Of a stretch of DNA of 64,000 nt, positions 33,540-47,198 are shown one piece after another. How positions within the stretch are numbered: position 1 is the first letter of the stretch; every line of letters starts with the position of its first letter. This stretch comes from Metopolophium dirhodum (Eukaryota > Arthropoda > Insecta > Hemiptera > Aphididae): positions 7,316,001-7,380,000 of the forward strand of contig NC_083560.1 in assembly GCF_019925205.1 (NCBI RefSeq), written 5' to 3'. A program made the position numbers and the translations under genes. The notes under the pieces were generated by a model. It was not told the DNA's origin and did no database searches. It saw nothing but the letters and a program-made list of their open reading frames with translations.

Positions 33540-36406
33540 GTTTTTTTTTTGTTCAACTACTGTTGTTTACCAAAAAAATCGATCTCTTGGTATATCTATG
33601 TTTACTCAGACGGCGCAACAAATAAAATGTAGTGTTCAGGGTTAAATCACACAAAAACACACGAATAAATTATTGTTCTTTTATTAGTAGAAAAACATTC
33701 ACAGGTTGTCAAAGTGTATATTAATAAGTTTTTTTCTAATTACAAAATTGTCATATGAAATTTAATATTTACGAGTAATTTATTCGACAAAATCTAAACT
33801 AAATTCAACTTAAGTTAACTATTGTTGTTACTTATTAATATCCAATATTGTTATATATCTGTTTGGGCACGGATATAATAGTAAAAAGATAGGCAAGCGG
33901 GTGTAGCTCTGCTGTACAGTACGTTAAAAGTGGGTCACAATAATGGATGGTATTAAATTTGAATTCAATGATATGATATTATTGTATAAGAAAAACGATT
34001 CTGAGCGAAGACTGTCAGTCAGCCTATGATAGTACTAGGCACGAACTATCGTGTAGTAGTTCGTGTTACTAAGTATATTTGATAATATTATTGTGAATAA
34101 AGTAATTTATATATTTACCTATTTACGTAGATCCTTGTTTTAAATTTTCAATCCTTATAGCTATAAAAGTTGTGCATTTTATACATTTTTAACTACAAAA
34201 TAATTATTAAATTTGAAATTTGAAAATTTTTTCAAAATTCGAACTTTAAATACTTATTAAAAAAAATTGTAGCATTGTTTTTTTAATGTTTATCAACTGC
34301 TATTGTAAAAATATATCCTAACTTTTTAATTTTCGTTAATTTTCTGTATTTAGTCAAGATTTGATCTTCAAATGCTTACAAATAAAAACTGTGACTAAGG
34401 GATTTTAACATTTTTCAAATGTCATTGTAACGATATAGTAGGAGCCTTTTATTAAATGTTCAAGCTCTTTTACCCAACAAATAAAGTTTTATTGACATTC
34501 ATAGAAAAAAAGACTATAAGAATTGGAATTTAGAAAATGGTCCTAAACAGTTCAAAACAAATCAATATATTTTGAAAATGTTATCGTGTATAGAAAATTC
34601 AAATATAAACGACCAGTAAAAATGTCATAAATATACGTTAATTTGCTTTACAGTTACAACAAAAACCAAAATCGATTTTGTGAAAAACCTATTTTGCGTA
34701 AAAATTCCCGATTTTCCTTAATTTTTATGTTGTTTTTCCTGTCGCTTTTGAAAACTATTGAGAATTTTGAATTTTTATCTCCTGAATGCACCAACAATAT
34801 TCACTTTCCCATCGAACAAGTACTGAAGTTAAAAAGGAACTAAAAACATTATTTCGACTATTTATCGTGTACACAGATACAAAAATAAAAAATAAAAAAG
34901 TTGGTAAGAGGATGTCGCTCTGCTGTACAGTAGTAATGGACGGTGTTAAATTTGAACCAACCTAACCTACTATATTCACTTTGTCCATCAAAGTATGATG
35001 TCCATCAGCTTAGACACAAAAATTTAATATTAAGATAAAACTACATAACTAACAAATATAATGTAAATATATAATACTGTAAAAACCACTTATCCCATAA
35101 CTATGTAATCTTAATTTATAACTTAATTATCCATTAATAATAATGTAACCACAACCACAGACTAATTACCTAGCTATTAAAGCCTTTATTCTGAATATTA
35201 TAAAAAAAAACTTAATTTTATGTAAATATATAAAAGTAAAAAACTAATAAATTGAATTGTAATGTACTGTGTGTCCTAGAAATGGGATACTCTCTATAAC
35301 TCAGTCACCTATATTACTCAGCACTCTGTATATATTTTAGAATTCTGTCTGCGGGAGATTGATGATCCAATAGTCTATAATTTTATGCCCCACAAACAGA
35401 TTTCAAAAATATCGGTACTCGTCTAATATGCTACCTACCGTAATCTGATACCTACCAAAAAAATGTTTACTGACTATTGATTAATAACAAATTAACAAAA
35501 ATATTATTATGAATTTATAACTAAATAATTTATTAATATATTATAGTCGTCAAGTACTTATATAATATTTCTATACGTCATTATATATTATTATACATTA
35601 TATCCACAGTCATTCGTTTTTTAATTACAACAAAATAAGAAAACCGTTACTAGAGAAATCAAGTAAATTTCAAAGTAAATAATTTGAAAGAATCGTGAAC
35701 GACGTGTAATTTCATTTTAATTTTTAATTTTTTAGTTTCTTAATTTTTTTATATGGCGTAGATTTTCTCTTGTAAGACCGTTTGGGACTCTATTGAGGAG
35801 CTTAGATATTGGACACTTGACTGTTGTCAATACCAGGCAAAGTCGAAGCAAAGCTAAGTACGATCTTTTATTTTTATTGTTCGTCATCGAGACTTTTTAG
35901 ATAGTTTGTTAAGTCTGGCCTATACAAAGTTCTTAGAAAGTTATATTCAACAATGGCTATTTCGGTAAGTGGTAACTCCTTCTATGTATTATACAAAATA
36001 ATGATAATTCAGTGATAATAATTCCATTCAATTCATAAGAGTATGCAATTTGTCATCAATGTTTTCTTATGACGTTATCACTTGAAATCATCGCCCGTAA
36101 ACCGACGAATATTATAAAATATTCTGTATTTAAATAATTATATTATATTTTCTATTTGTATAAAATAAATTTACGAAAACATTATTATGTTTTATAAATA
36201 TATATATATATAGGTCAACTACAAACAATTTCTCGTTACCACATTGTAACGCTGTTTAAAAGAAAACTTTATGCGTGCTCAGCGTGGCTACCATATGTAG
36301 CTCAGCCTACCGAAAAATATAGGTATTATTTCAAAATAAATTTCGAAAAATAAAGTGAATATAAAATATAAATCCATATTCACTTACATGTTACATATAG
36401 TTAAAT
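33540..36406. repeat. Repeat blocks B and C, copy 2
   Basis: 33720-34930 follows block B of 3180-4660, with an internal deletion near 34310. 34960-36406 follows block C, including the ATGGCTATTTCGGTAAGT string at 35952 and the GTGTGTCC string at 35269. It reads straight into block D at TTAAATACATTATATTTTG, giving the empty site of the LTR element. Dispersed cores lie at 33875-34025 and 34893-34962. Confidence 0.65.
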
Positions 36407-38030
36407 ACATTATATTTTGAAATAGAATAAAGTTAGAATTCTGTAACCTAGGTGAAATGTGGTATGGTCGGCAGAGTCCTACCCCCACCTCCACGCGGTG
36501 CCGACTGGAAACGGAATTCCGGTTCCGGCCAACGGGGGAGGCACAGAAGGCAAACTGTATAAAACCGAATACCGGCGGGTCAACACCAGCGACCAGAGAG
36601 GGCCAACATCGCCCTCCAACCACCGACAACAACACAGGCCGAAGGCTCGAAGCACAGACGACCGGGAAGGTTAGACGGAACGAAGAATCGCGAAAAAAAA
36701 CAGCGAAAATAAAAATCGCGAATGGTTTAAACAGCGAAAACAATAATAGCGAAAATTAAAATATTCTTTTCGGTATATTTTTCGTAAAAACATTAAAATA
36801 CGTCAAAATACTATAAAAAAATACAATTTAAATTTGATATTTTTCCTAAAATTGCAATATATATAACATAGACAGACATACCGTCTCCGCTCAGAATCGT
36901 TTTTCTTGTACAATGATATTATATCATTGAATTCAAATTTAATACCATCCATTACACAGTGCCGCACTTGTAACCTAATGTAGGTACAGCAGAGCGATAT
37001 CCACTTGCCCACCTTTATTTTTTCTATGAATGTCAATTAAACGTAATTTGTTGGGAAAACAGCTTGAAAATGTAATACAAGGCTCCTACTATATTGTAAC
37101 AATGACATTTGAAAAATATTAAAAATCCTTTAACGCAGTTATTTTTACAACAATTTAAAGTTCAAATCTTGACAAAATACAGAAAAATCACGAAAATTAG
37201 CAAATTATTTTGAGTTTAGAATTCAAAAAAATATTTCTTATTAAATCTAAGATTTGAAATATTTATACAAGATTATTCATAAGTTTGTCTATCTTTATCA
37301 ACCAAAAAAATTTCTACAAGCAATTCAAATTAAATTTTTATGAGCGTTTAAAGTTCATACTTTTACAATATTGGATATTCACTAGATTTCTCATGTAATG
37401 GTTTTGTTATTTTATTGTTATTCAAAAACGAATAACTATAGATACATGGAAATTTTACTGAATGTGCATATTTTCATTTGCCTATACACCATAAAATTTT
37501 GAAAATAATTTGACACTTTTTGAGCTGTTTACGGACCTAGTAAGTTTTACATTTTTTTAGTTTTTTTTTCTATAAATATCAAAAACATTTTATTTGTCGG
37601 ATAAAAAAACGTGAAAATTTAATACAAGGCTCCTGATATATCGTTGTAAAATTTAATAATTATTTTGTAGTTGAAAATGTATAAAATGTTCAACTTTTAT
37701 AGCGAAGCATTGGAAATTTAAAACATGGTTCCACAATAGGTTATATATAAATTACTTTGTTCACAATAATTTCATCAAATATATTTAGTAATATCATAGG
37801 CTGACTGACCATTTTAGTTCAGAATCGTTTTTCTTATACAATGATATAATATCATTGAATTCAAATTTAACACCATCCATAACAGTGACCCACTTGTAAT
37901 CTTCTGCACAGCAGAGCGACACCCACTTGCCCACCTTTTTATTGAATTTATTGAAAACTGGCAATGTTCATTAACAACTCAAAAAGTGTAAATATATTTT
38001 CAAAATTTTTTGGTGTATAGCAAATAAAAC
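36407..38030. repeat. Repeat block D, copy 2, with internal deletion
   Basis: Begins CATTATATTTTGAAATAG as in the other D copies, carries a 5' retroposon piece, then joins directly to the part of D equivalent to about 16560 onward. About 1.7 kb of D is thus missing. Reverse dispersed cores lie at 36875-37020 and 37800-37940. The short minus-strand frame at 36803-37036 covers a core and is not called a gene. Confidence 0.6.
36466..36678 (+). mobile_element. 5' piece of the GGTCGGCAG retroposon
   Basis: Matches the first 200 or so bases of 29447-30270 and starts at exactly the same GGTCGGCAG. It lacks the 3' part and poly(A). Its left flank (AAATGTGGTAT) is identical to that of the 55280 copy, so both descend from one insertion that was later duplicated with block D. 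The missing 3' end is due to a later deletion rather than normal LINE-type 5' truncation. Confidence 0.7.
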
Positions 38031-39039
38031 TAAAAATGTTCATATATCTACAGTTTTTATTTGTTTTTGATTAACAATAAAATAACAAAATCTGTTCGAA
38101 CACGGACGTGTTTTCGTGCCACCGTGTAGCTTCGACACATTCTCTCCTAGTGGTTCAGCGGACGGTCGAAGCTCGCGAGGAGGGTTACCCCCTCCTCCGC
38201 CATAATACTTGTCTTTGCCCGACGGTTGAGCTCTGCGCACCGTTCCGTCGGCTCGCCGCTTTGGGCCGTGGTTGTACCCGCGTTACATAGGGTGCCGTCA
38301 GTTTGGCCGCTTCAAAACCCCTCGTGGTTTTGGTCGACATTGTATTTAGCGCCGCCACTTATAGTCGTCGTGTTCCAGCAGTTGATGTGAGCGCAACGAG
38401 CGTCATCGCTCAATGCGCCGATGCGTGCCGGCAAACCTAGTGTGAGCACGAGTGTTAAGATTAATACAATTGTTCACGTGTGTGTGACAAGCTGGCAAAA
38501 TGCGCCAAATATATCAGTGAGAGCTTTGTGATCGAAGTATTGTTCGTGTGTGGCTGACGGCTGAACCGAACATCGCGCTCGTTCCCGTTTGGCGGTGATA
38601 CGGCCCGGTGTCGCAGTTTTCTAATACCTACCCCCAAACATTTTTATCCCCGGGGGTAAAATAAACCTAGGATATTTATACTTATAGCTTCGACACATTC
38701 TCTCCTAGCGGTGCAGCGGACGGCCAAAGCTCGCCACCTGGGTTACTCCCTCTAAAAATACGGGTTTTTTTGTTTTTAAAAATTAAAAATTAATAATGTG
38801 GCTTGAAGGAGCCAAAGTTAGCTTAATAACCAAATAAAATCTATTTTCAAAATTATTATCACTGCGAAACTCAGGTCAGTATAAGGACTATTTTACAAAA
38901 TTTGTCAGTGAGATAATTTAGATTTTAGGCGTTTTACACAGAGGCCATATCATGCATTTCGTGGTTTACTGAACCACAAAAAAAAAAGTCTAGGGTGGGT
39001 GTCATTTTCAAAGGTTCCAGCAGTTGATGTGAACTGTAA

Positions 39040-39232
39040 CCTAGGATATTTATACCCCCGGTAAAATTTTAAGGGGGGTTAAATCATTCTAGGTTAATTT
39101 TACCCCCTGATAAAAATATACTAGGGTATATTAACCCCCCCGGTAAAAATATCCTAGCTTATAATTAACAATATTTTTAAAATATACTAGGATATATTTA
39201 CCTCCCATTGAATTTCCGGGGGTAAAAATCGT
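39040..39232. repeat. Palindrome array, third copy
   Basis: Same TACCCCCGGTAAAA / GGGGGGTTAAAT / TTTTACCCCC units with CCTAGGATATT spacers as at 18586. Its first unit (CCCCGGGGGTAAAATAAACC) is displaced to 38647 by the rearrangement described for this E copy. Confidence 0.6.
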
Positions 39233-40755
39233 CTGTTACACCGGCGTTTCACGGTGCTGGGAGAATTCGTCCGCCGTTTCCGTTCCGGCGAGGTCCAACA
39301 GGAGGAGCCGCCGTCAATCTAACCATAGTCGTCGAAGTGTTGAGGTGTCGCCGAGTCAGGTCGTTTTCGTTTGTGTAAATTATAATGTCTACACCTGTCC
39401 GTGGGCCAATTATCATTATTGTTTGTATTAATATGTAGATTTGTCAGTACGTAAGGATTAAGATCTGGGCGCCCACCATTAAAAAACGAATTATTATATT
39501 ATAATATATAAGTCTTTGTAAGAAATACAAATGTTTCCGTCTTCCAAATTGTAGTACCACTATTTTAGGGTAACCCTTCCCGCTCCTGCTACCCAACACA
39601 ATCGCGAGTCTTTGCCGACAACCGCCATATTAGTATGTCCGGCAGCGGCGCAAACAAAATCGCTACATGAAAAATCTTGCACGTAAAAATGTCTAACCTA
39701 ACCTAACTTCAAATGTTCATAAAAAATGTATTTAATTTGCTTGTAAACAATTTTTTTTTATTTTGATAAAGACAAACAAACTTATGAAGAATCTTGTATT
39801 ACATTTTAAAATTTTAGATTTAAAAAAAAAAATCTTTATGAATTCCTAACTCAAAATCGAGCGAATACCCAATATTTTAGAAATATGGACTTCAAACGCT
39901 CATAAAAATTTAATTTAATTTGATTGTAGACATTTTTTTTTTTTGGTAAATATAGACAAATTTATGAATAATCTTGTATTACATTTTCAGACCTTTGCTT
40001 TAAAAAGAAACATTGTTATGAATTCTTAATTAAAAATAATTTGCTAACTTTCGTGAATTTTGCGTATTTTGTCAATAATTGAACTTTAAATGCTTATAAA
40101 ATAAAACTGTGACTGAGGACTTTTAATATTTTTTAAATGTCATTGTAACATTATAGAAGGAAAAGTATTAAATTTTCAGGCTCTTTCATAAAAAAAAGAC
40201 TAATAACATTGGAAACTGAAAATGTTTCTAAACAATTCAAAACAAATTAAAATATTTTGAAAATTTAATCGTGAATAGAAAATTTTAATATAAACAACCC
40301 GTGAAAATGTCATGTATATACGTTATATTTATAAATGGTTCATTTGTTGTAGAGTTACACCAAACAACAAAATCGATTTTGTCAAAAACCGATTTTGGGT
40401 AAAAATTCCAGTTTTTCCCTAATATTGTTGTGTTATTTTTCCTTCTTTTGAAAACTATTGAGAATTTTAAAATCACTCCACTTAGAATCTAAAAATAATT
40501 TGCATATTTTAGTTAATTTAGAAAATTGTCAAAATTCTGACTTCAATCACTTCATATCAAAAATTTCTCTTGTATAGAAAGCTCAAATTAAGTCAAAGCA
40601 ATATATTATAGTCTTAAAATTAATTCTATATAATAAGTAAATACAATATAGGTATAAAATAGTAGGTAATATTTTGTAACTGAATTAGACTAAACTCTGT
40701 CGAACACTCTAACTGTAAATTTCAGTGTTAAAAATGGCAAAGCTTCGTTTTTTTT

Positions 40756-40866
40756 TTATGCTTGAGTACCAGATTTATTATACTTGGTGTTTTCTTTTCT
40801 GAAAGCATCGCGTAAGCTCTTCCATTTCTTTTGTAGTTCTTTAAGCCGGGTGTCGGTGCCGGTCAT
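40756..40866 (-). pseudogene. MADF-domain exon remnant, longer copy
   Basis: 36 codons plus stop. It contains the MADF core LKELQKKWKSLRDAFRK followed by ENTKYNKSGTQA, which matches the usual end of the domain (a basic run then SG-x-A). The upstream half of the domain is missing and stops precede the ATG. It corresponds to 22708-22782, where a nonsense change ends the frame earlier. Probably a relic of a transposon-encoded or host MADF gene carried by the E repeat. Confidence 0.65.
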
Positions 40867-40870
40867 TTAT

Positions 40871-42520
40871 TACGGAGTAAAATTTAGGCAATTCAATTTA
40901 CATGTTGTATCCATCTCGCGTGGAACGTGAATGTGTGTGAGTATGTAAATCGATATTAGTGTGAGTGAGCTATAATTACACGCGCAGATAAAAATATTTA
41001 CTCACACGCATACACAAGTCGTCAGTGATTGACTTCGATGACTATTATCGAAGCACTATTTTGATGAACAAAAATGCTTTTACAGAAAAAAACTCTCAAG
41101 CCTCGTTGCTATGTCGGATTTTGGTCATTTTTTTTTTATCTGAGAGATGATAATTTTTGGCAGGTCGGATCAAAGCTCGAATTTTTATTTTATTTTACAT
41201 TGTAGTAGACAAATACGTTTAAAAAAGAACAAATATTGTGCATTATTCAAATGCATATTCCAGATTCAAAAATTATAATTTTCAAAATCGGGCTTTGATC
41301 CATCCTAAAAAATATTCTCTACTTTTAAATAAAAAAAATTGATTTATTTTAAACTATTGAGCATTAGTACTATATTTTATTGTGTGTTTAAAATATAGGT
41401 AACTACAAAACCTAACTACAAAATAACTAAATTGTTATTCTCTGTTTAAATATATAATTTCATCCAAATTTGAACTTAAAATGTCTATTATAAAAAAAAC
41501 TGTGTTAAATGAATAAATAATATAAATTAGACAATGTTATATCTAAAGTATAAGATTTTGAGTGAATTTCACAATGATAAAATTACTTATTGATTTTACT
41601 TTTATTTTTTTTTTTGTGTGTCTGTGTACACGATAAATAGTTGAAAGATTATTCGATTTTCAACTTCAGTATCTTGTTTGATGGGAAAGTGGACTTAACA
41701 CATTTTTTAATAAGCATTTAAAGTTCGAATTTTGACAGAACTTATCAAATTCAAAATTTAAAAATGAATTTGTAATTAAAAATGTATAAAATTTTCAACT
41801 TTTATAGCTAAGGATTGAAAATGTAAAACAAGATTCCACATTAGTTGTAGGTTATCATGTAACCAAAAAATATAAAAACGCACTTTGTTTTTAGTTTTTT
41901 TATGTTCAAATTTAACGAAATTAGATATTTAAACGAAGAAAGACGATTTTAGTTAGTACTTGAAGCTTTTAAAATATATTATTATATTTTATACACACAA
42001 TTACATTTTCAAATACATTTTTTTCGGCAAAAATTAATTTAAGTAGTTATTTTACCGTAGTAGGCACCTAAAAGTAAACCTGTTATAAACTAACAATTGG
42101 GTTGATTGTTTAGTTTATTAGTTTCAGGTAGCAGGACCGTTGGTAGAGGATTTCTTAGGTAGGTTGATAAATTATAATTAGACTTTGTTGAAAAGTTTAA
42201 GTTGTATATTTAAAATTGTTCTTCATAAAACATTTTAAGTCCAAATTGACAAAATCGTTACCTATCCTGTCTCTCGCGAAGGTGCTATGGTAAATCACGT
42301 CTAATCTACAGGCCGTTTCAGGTCTGGTTTTATAGGGCCTCGTGCTCTCCTACTTTTCCCCTGCAGGTCCATCGATATATCCGTGGACCTCACAGGACGT
42401 GATTCAATGTATTATCTATACATTCCCACGCCTGGCTATTCCAAGAATCATATCTCATTATCATATTTACAATATATGTTATATGCCATCCGTTAATAAT
42501 TAGATACTATGGATTATTTG
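40871..42520. other. Mostly unique AT-rich sequence
   Basis: No gene is seen. It has a GT-rich stretch near 40930-40970, a 10-base inverted pair GGATCAAAGC (near 41165) and GCTTTGATCC (near 41290), and a 7-bp inverted pair AGGTCCA/TGGACCT at 42365-42390. 41700-41880 resembles the ends of the E blocks. Confidence 0.5.
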
Positions 42521-42522
42521 TA

Positions 42523-43722
42523 TACCGTGTGTCCCAAAAAACAGGGGCCACATTACCACTCATTACCATGTTAATATTTTTCAATTCTATTTGCGGGACA
42601 TTAAACTAGACCAATGAATCGTAAATTTCTATGACTTACAATATTTTTAACTCGTGTATCTAGCACATGCGCAATAAAACTTACATTTTTTTAAATGGCA
42701 ACCTGTAATTTAAATACCATATTCGGGTTAATCGATTTTTTTCAAGCCATTTTGATGTATCAACTTGTGTCTTAAACCCAAAATTGACTAAACTAGAGCT
42801 AAGTAGAATTAAAAAAATTTAAAAATGTAATTTAATTAATTTTTTTTTCTAACTGTATGTACTTATTTTTTTATTCTAAACACCATGAAACAAACAATCA
42901 AAATTATTATTATTAAACTAATTAACTATTTACTATTTATCTTATTTTATTATTACACATTATAAAATGCATATGGTCTTAATTGGCTGAAACCAAAAGA
43001 GAAGAAGTGTATTTTTGTTTCCATCAGAATTATAATTAAGTACCCATTTATTCAAATAATAGTGAGCATTGATGTTTCCAGTTTAGTTATCTACCTATAA
43101 CTATTAAAATGTCATTAGCTATTTTTATATTAGGTATTATGGAACTCATTATCAGAGTCATGTGTCAATAGTAAATAGTTAATTAGTTTAATAATAATAA
43201 TTTTGATTGTTTGTTTCATGGTGTTTAGAATAAAAAAAAAAAAAAAGTACATACAGTTAGAAAAAAAAAATTAATTTTATTTAATTTTTTTCAAGAGTCA
43301 CTAATGGGTGGCTGCTTAAATCACGCCTGTCACGTATCATGTACTTATATATCATATAAGCTTATTGTGCAAATTGTACAGATTGTTTATTTCAAATAAA
43401 AAAGAAAAAAAAAATTTAATTTTTTAATTTTTTTAATTCTACTTAGCTCTAGTTTAGTCAATTTTGGGTTTAGGACACAAATTGATACATCAAAATGGCT
43501 TGAAAAAAATCGATTAACCCGAATATGGTATTTAAATTACAGGTTGCCATTTAAAAAAATGTAAGTTTTATTGCACATGTGCTAGATACACGAGTTAAAA
43601 ATATTGTAAGTCATAGAAATTTACGATTCATTGGTCTAGTTTAACGTCCCGCAAACAGAATTGAAAAATATTAACATGGTAATGAGTGGTAATGTGGCCC
43701 CTGTTTTTTGGGACACACGGTA
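42523..43722. mobile_element. DNA element with long terminal inverted repeats
   Basis: Ends read TACCGTGTGTCCCAAAAAAC in opposite orientation and continue as near-perfect inverted repeats for over 400 bp per side: the left arm to about 42950, the right arm from about 43165 with a roughly 110-bp extra piece near 43303-43410. The loop is about 200 bp. It is flanked by TA on both sides, the duplication made by Tc1/mariner-type and some related transposases. No coding frame, so it is a foldback-type non-autonomous element. Diverged relatives of its terminus lie near 5030, 35269 and 54525. Confidence 0.75.
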
Positions 43723-43724
43723 TA

Positions 43725-46469
43725 TATATATGTTATAAGTAATAATCATAATATATCATATTCATATAACTATAATGTATGATTGATTATATTTCTACTG
43801 TAGGCTTTTTATATGGTTGTTCGGAAATGCGTACTTCGTTTTAATTAATGTATTTAAAATAATAATGGCCATCTGGTTACTATTTTCTTAACCTGTTCAG
43901 GTGAGATCGTAGGACCTATTGAAATGCGATTCCAAGATCGAATAACAGCGCTCTTGTTGTATTCCACAGCATATTTTAATAGGATTTATGACATTGGTTC
44001 ATATATTTAAATTATATGCTAATCGTTATCTAATCTTTTATGTTACCTAATATACTTCAAGACGAAACGGATCACAATAATATAGTATTGTATATTATTG
44101 GGTTCGATACAAACCTATTTTAGGTTAGGTTAGGTACCTATAATGACATTAGCAAAATTTTAATAAGACCATGCTTGTTCTGAGTCGAATTTTAAGATTA
44201 CATTTTATATCTACTAAAATTTCTAAAAATACGGGTTTTTTTGTTTTTAAAAATTAAAAATTAAAAATGTGGCTTGAAGGAGCCAAAGTTAGCTTAATAA
44301 CCAAATAAAATCTATTTTCAAAATTATTATCACTGCGAAACTCAGGTCAGTATAAGGACTATTTTACAAAATTTGTCAGTGAGATAATTTAGATTTTAGG
44401 CGTTTTACACAGAGGCCATATCATGCATTTCGTGGTTTACTGAACCACAAAAAAAAAGTCTAGGGTGGGTGTCATTTTCAAAGGTAGGTACTTGGTCTTG
44501 GTAATCACTAATCAGTGTCCGGTATGGCCGTATGGGTAATATAAACATGGTTAGTTTGATAGCCAATTCGTCATTAGCAATAAATAGATACAATTACATA
44601 CATTAACAATAAACTTATGAAGTTATAAACAGCTTTATGACAAACAAGGTTTGAAAGTAGATGTCGCTCTGTTGAACAGTAGGTTACAAGTGGGTCACTG
44701 TATAAATGGATGGTATTAAGTTTGAATTCAATAATAATATAATATCATTGTATACGAAATACGATTCTAAACGGTGACGGTTTGTCAGTAACTTATTATT
44801 AATACGGTAGCCGGCTGAATTAATATTATAAAATTAGAACAAAATAACTTAAATGGTTATTCTTGGTTTTTTAATATGTAATTTCATCCAAATTTGAACT
44901 TAAATTAACTATTGAAAAACTGTGTTTATGTATTTTTTAGATTTTTTGGTAACAGAATTAATAACTTTGTTGTAAAGTACTAATCCTTAGCTATAAAAGT
45001 TGAATATTTTATACATTTTTAACTACTAAATAATTTGTAAATACTCAATTTGTGAAGTTTCGTCAAAATTCAAACATTGAATGCTTATAAAAAAAATTGT
45101 GCCCATAAATTTTTAATCTTTTTCAACTGCTATTGTAACAATATATCAAGAGCCTTGTACTAAATTTTCACGCTTTTTGGCCCAATAAATTAAACTTTAT
45201 TTATATTCATAAAAAAAAAAACTAAAAAAATTTAAATTTAAAGTTGACCATAAACAGCTCAATACGAGTCAACATTTTATGGTGTATATAAAATAAAAAT
45301 AATATAAACATTCAGTAAAATTTACAAGTATCTACAGTCATTTTTTAATTACAACAAAATAAGAAAATCGTTATATGAGAAATCGAGTGAATATCCAATA
45401 ATGTAATAATATGAACTACAAACGCTCGTAAAAATGTATTTTGATATGCTTTTAGACCTTTTTTTTTGATAAATGTAGACAAACTTATTAGAAATCGTGG
45501 ATTACTTTTTAAAATCATAGATTTAAAAAGAAAATGTTTAAGAATTTTTAACCCAAAATTATTTGCACATTTTCGTGAATTTTACGTATTTTAACAATAT
45601 ATGAACTTTAAATGTTTATAAAAAAAGTTGTGACTATGGATTTTTAAAATTTTCATCGGTCTTTGAAAAAAATAAATCAGGAGCCTTCTATTATATTTTC
45701 AAGCTTTTTTACCCAAAAATTAAATTTAATTGATATTTATAGAATAAAAAACTAAAAAAATTGGAAACTGAAAATATCCGTAAACAGCTCAAAATAAGTC
45801 AAAATATTTTGAAAATGTTATTGTGTATAGGAAAAGCTAATATAAACATCCAGTCAAAATTTCATGTATTTACGGTTAGGTTAGGTTAACCATCCAAATA
45901 CGAACATAAAATAACTATAAAAAGGAAACTATCTGTTATATTTTTTGGTTACATAATAATCTACGTATGTGGAACCCAATTTTAAATTTCAAATAAAGCC
46001 TTAGCCATAAAAGTTAAACATTTTATATATTTTTAACTACACATTTTTAAGTTTCAATTTTATAAATGCTGACAAAAATCTAACTTACAGATACTGAACA
46101 ACATACTGAAGTTAAAATCGAAGCATCATATCGAATACTTATCGTGTACAAAGACACAAAAATAAAAAATAATAAAATTGGTTAGAGGATGTCGCTCTGC
46201 TATACGGTAGGTTACAAGTGGGTCACTGTATAATGCACAGTGTCTGATTTGAATTCAGTTATAATATAATATCATTGTATAAGAAAAACGATTCTGAGAG
46301 AAAACAGTCGGTCAGCCTATGATATTACCAAGTATATTTGATGATATAATTGTGAATAAAGTAATTTATATATAACATATTTACGTGGAACTTTGTTTTA
46401 AATTTTCAATCCTTATAGCTATAAAAGTTGTGCATTTTATACATTTTTAACTACAAAATAATTATTATT
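43725..46469. repeat. AT-rich sequence with block F copy and dispersed cores
   Basis: 44224-44785 copies 22824-23350, and 45893-46200 is copied at 59784-60095. Dispersed cores lie at 44647-44785 and 46180-46325. 43725-44220 looks unique, with a short TTAGGTTAGG string near 44130. The 62-codon frame at 44405-44593 lies in repeat. No gene is called. Confidence 0.55.
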
Positions 46470-46697
46470 AAATTTGTAACGGGATAAACCGTCACTGTAT
46501 TAAAGTGGTCCTTTTCAGGACCACCAGGCACAACAGTATGGCAACATAATGCGACACAAGTAATAGACGCGACATATTAGAATAAGTAGTTTACCAACAG
46601 GAAAATTTCACGGAAATAACAAACAAGAACCACATTAACAAAGCGAACACCAACGGGTCGAGGTGTGGTTATTGCTTATCAAAGCAACCATCCTCGA

Positions 46698-46778
46698 CCA
46701 ATCACAGGACAACAAAGGGAAACAAATAGTATATATACCGGGACAGTTCACCGGTCAAATAATCATCATTCATCAGTC
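46698..46778 (+). promoter_or_regulatory. Candidate internal Pol II promoter
   Basis: A CCAAT box (46698-46702), a TATATATA run (46730-46737) and Inr-like TCAGTC (46773-46778) lie in order within the 5' UTR of the retrotransposon. Jockey elements use internal promoters, but normally at the very 5' end, whereas this one would start transcripts about 290 bp inside the element. Suggestive only. Confidence 0.3.
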
Positions 46779-46829
46779 AACGTTCAGTTCACATCCGAGC
46801 AAGACGTCCTCTGCCAACTATTCTACAGC

Positions 46830-47009
46830 CAGCCGTTTTCAACGCTTCAACAGGGCAACAGCGCCCACGGTTCACACCACGAACCTTCAACCACAAAACA
46901 GCCGTTCTTACTGCTTCAACAGGGCTCCAGCGCCCACGGTTCACACCACGAACCTTCAACTCAAAACAGCCGTTTTCACCGCTACTCCGACAGGGCACCA
47001 GCGCCCAAG
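46830..47009 (+). repeat. 5' UTR tandem repeats, about 68-69 bp, 2.6 copies
   Basis: Units begin CAGCCGTT at 46830, 46899 and 46967 and share CAACAGGGC, CAGCGCCCACGGTTCACACC and ACGAACCTTCAAC. The third unit is partial. Tandem units in the 5' UTR are common in non-LTR retrotransposons. Frames that run through this region (46663-47120) are by-products of the repeats. Confidence 0.85.
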
Positions 47010-47198
47010 GTAAGCCGTCGCGAAAGCGACGGGTATCCACCTCCCACCGTTTATCTGTCGAGGGGCCGCGCCCTCTCATTGCCGCAGAATCCCATCCCTG
47101 ACCAAACCAAACCCCCCTAAAACCGCCCGTCACACCACCAGAAAATCGCTCTTTTCAGAGCTACAGTGTTAAAACCCTGAGTTTGTTACGGTCTTGCC

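Larger units (their letters stand above)
38040..40870. repeat. Repeat block E, copy 3, rearranged
   Basis: Follows copies 1 and 2. At about 38680-39040 it is interrupted by a patch of E-like GC-rich sequence joined to part of block F (GTGGCTTGAAGG...AAGTCTAGGGTGGGTGTCAT), after which the palindrome array resumes. It carries AGGAGGAGCCGCCGTCAATC near 39300, absent from the other copies. It ends with the MADF remnant. Confidence 0.6.
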
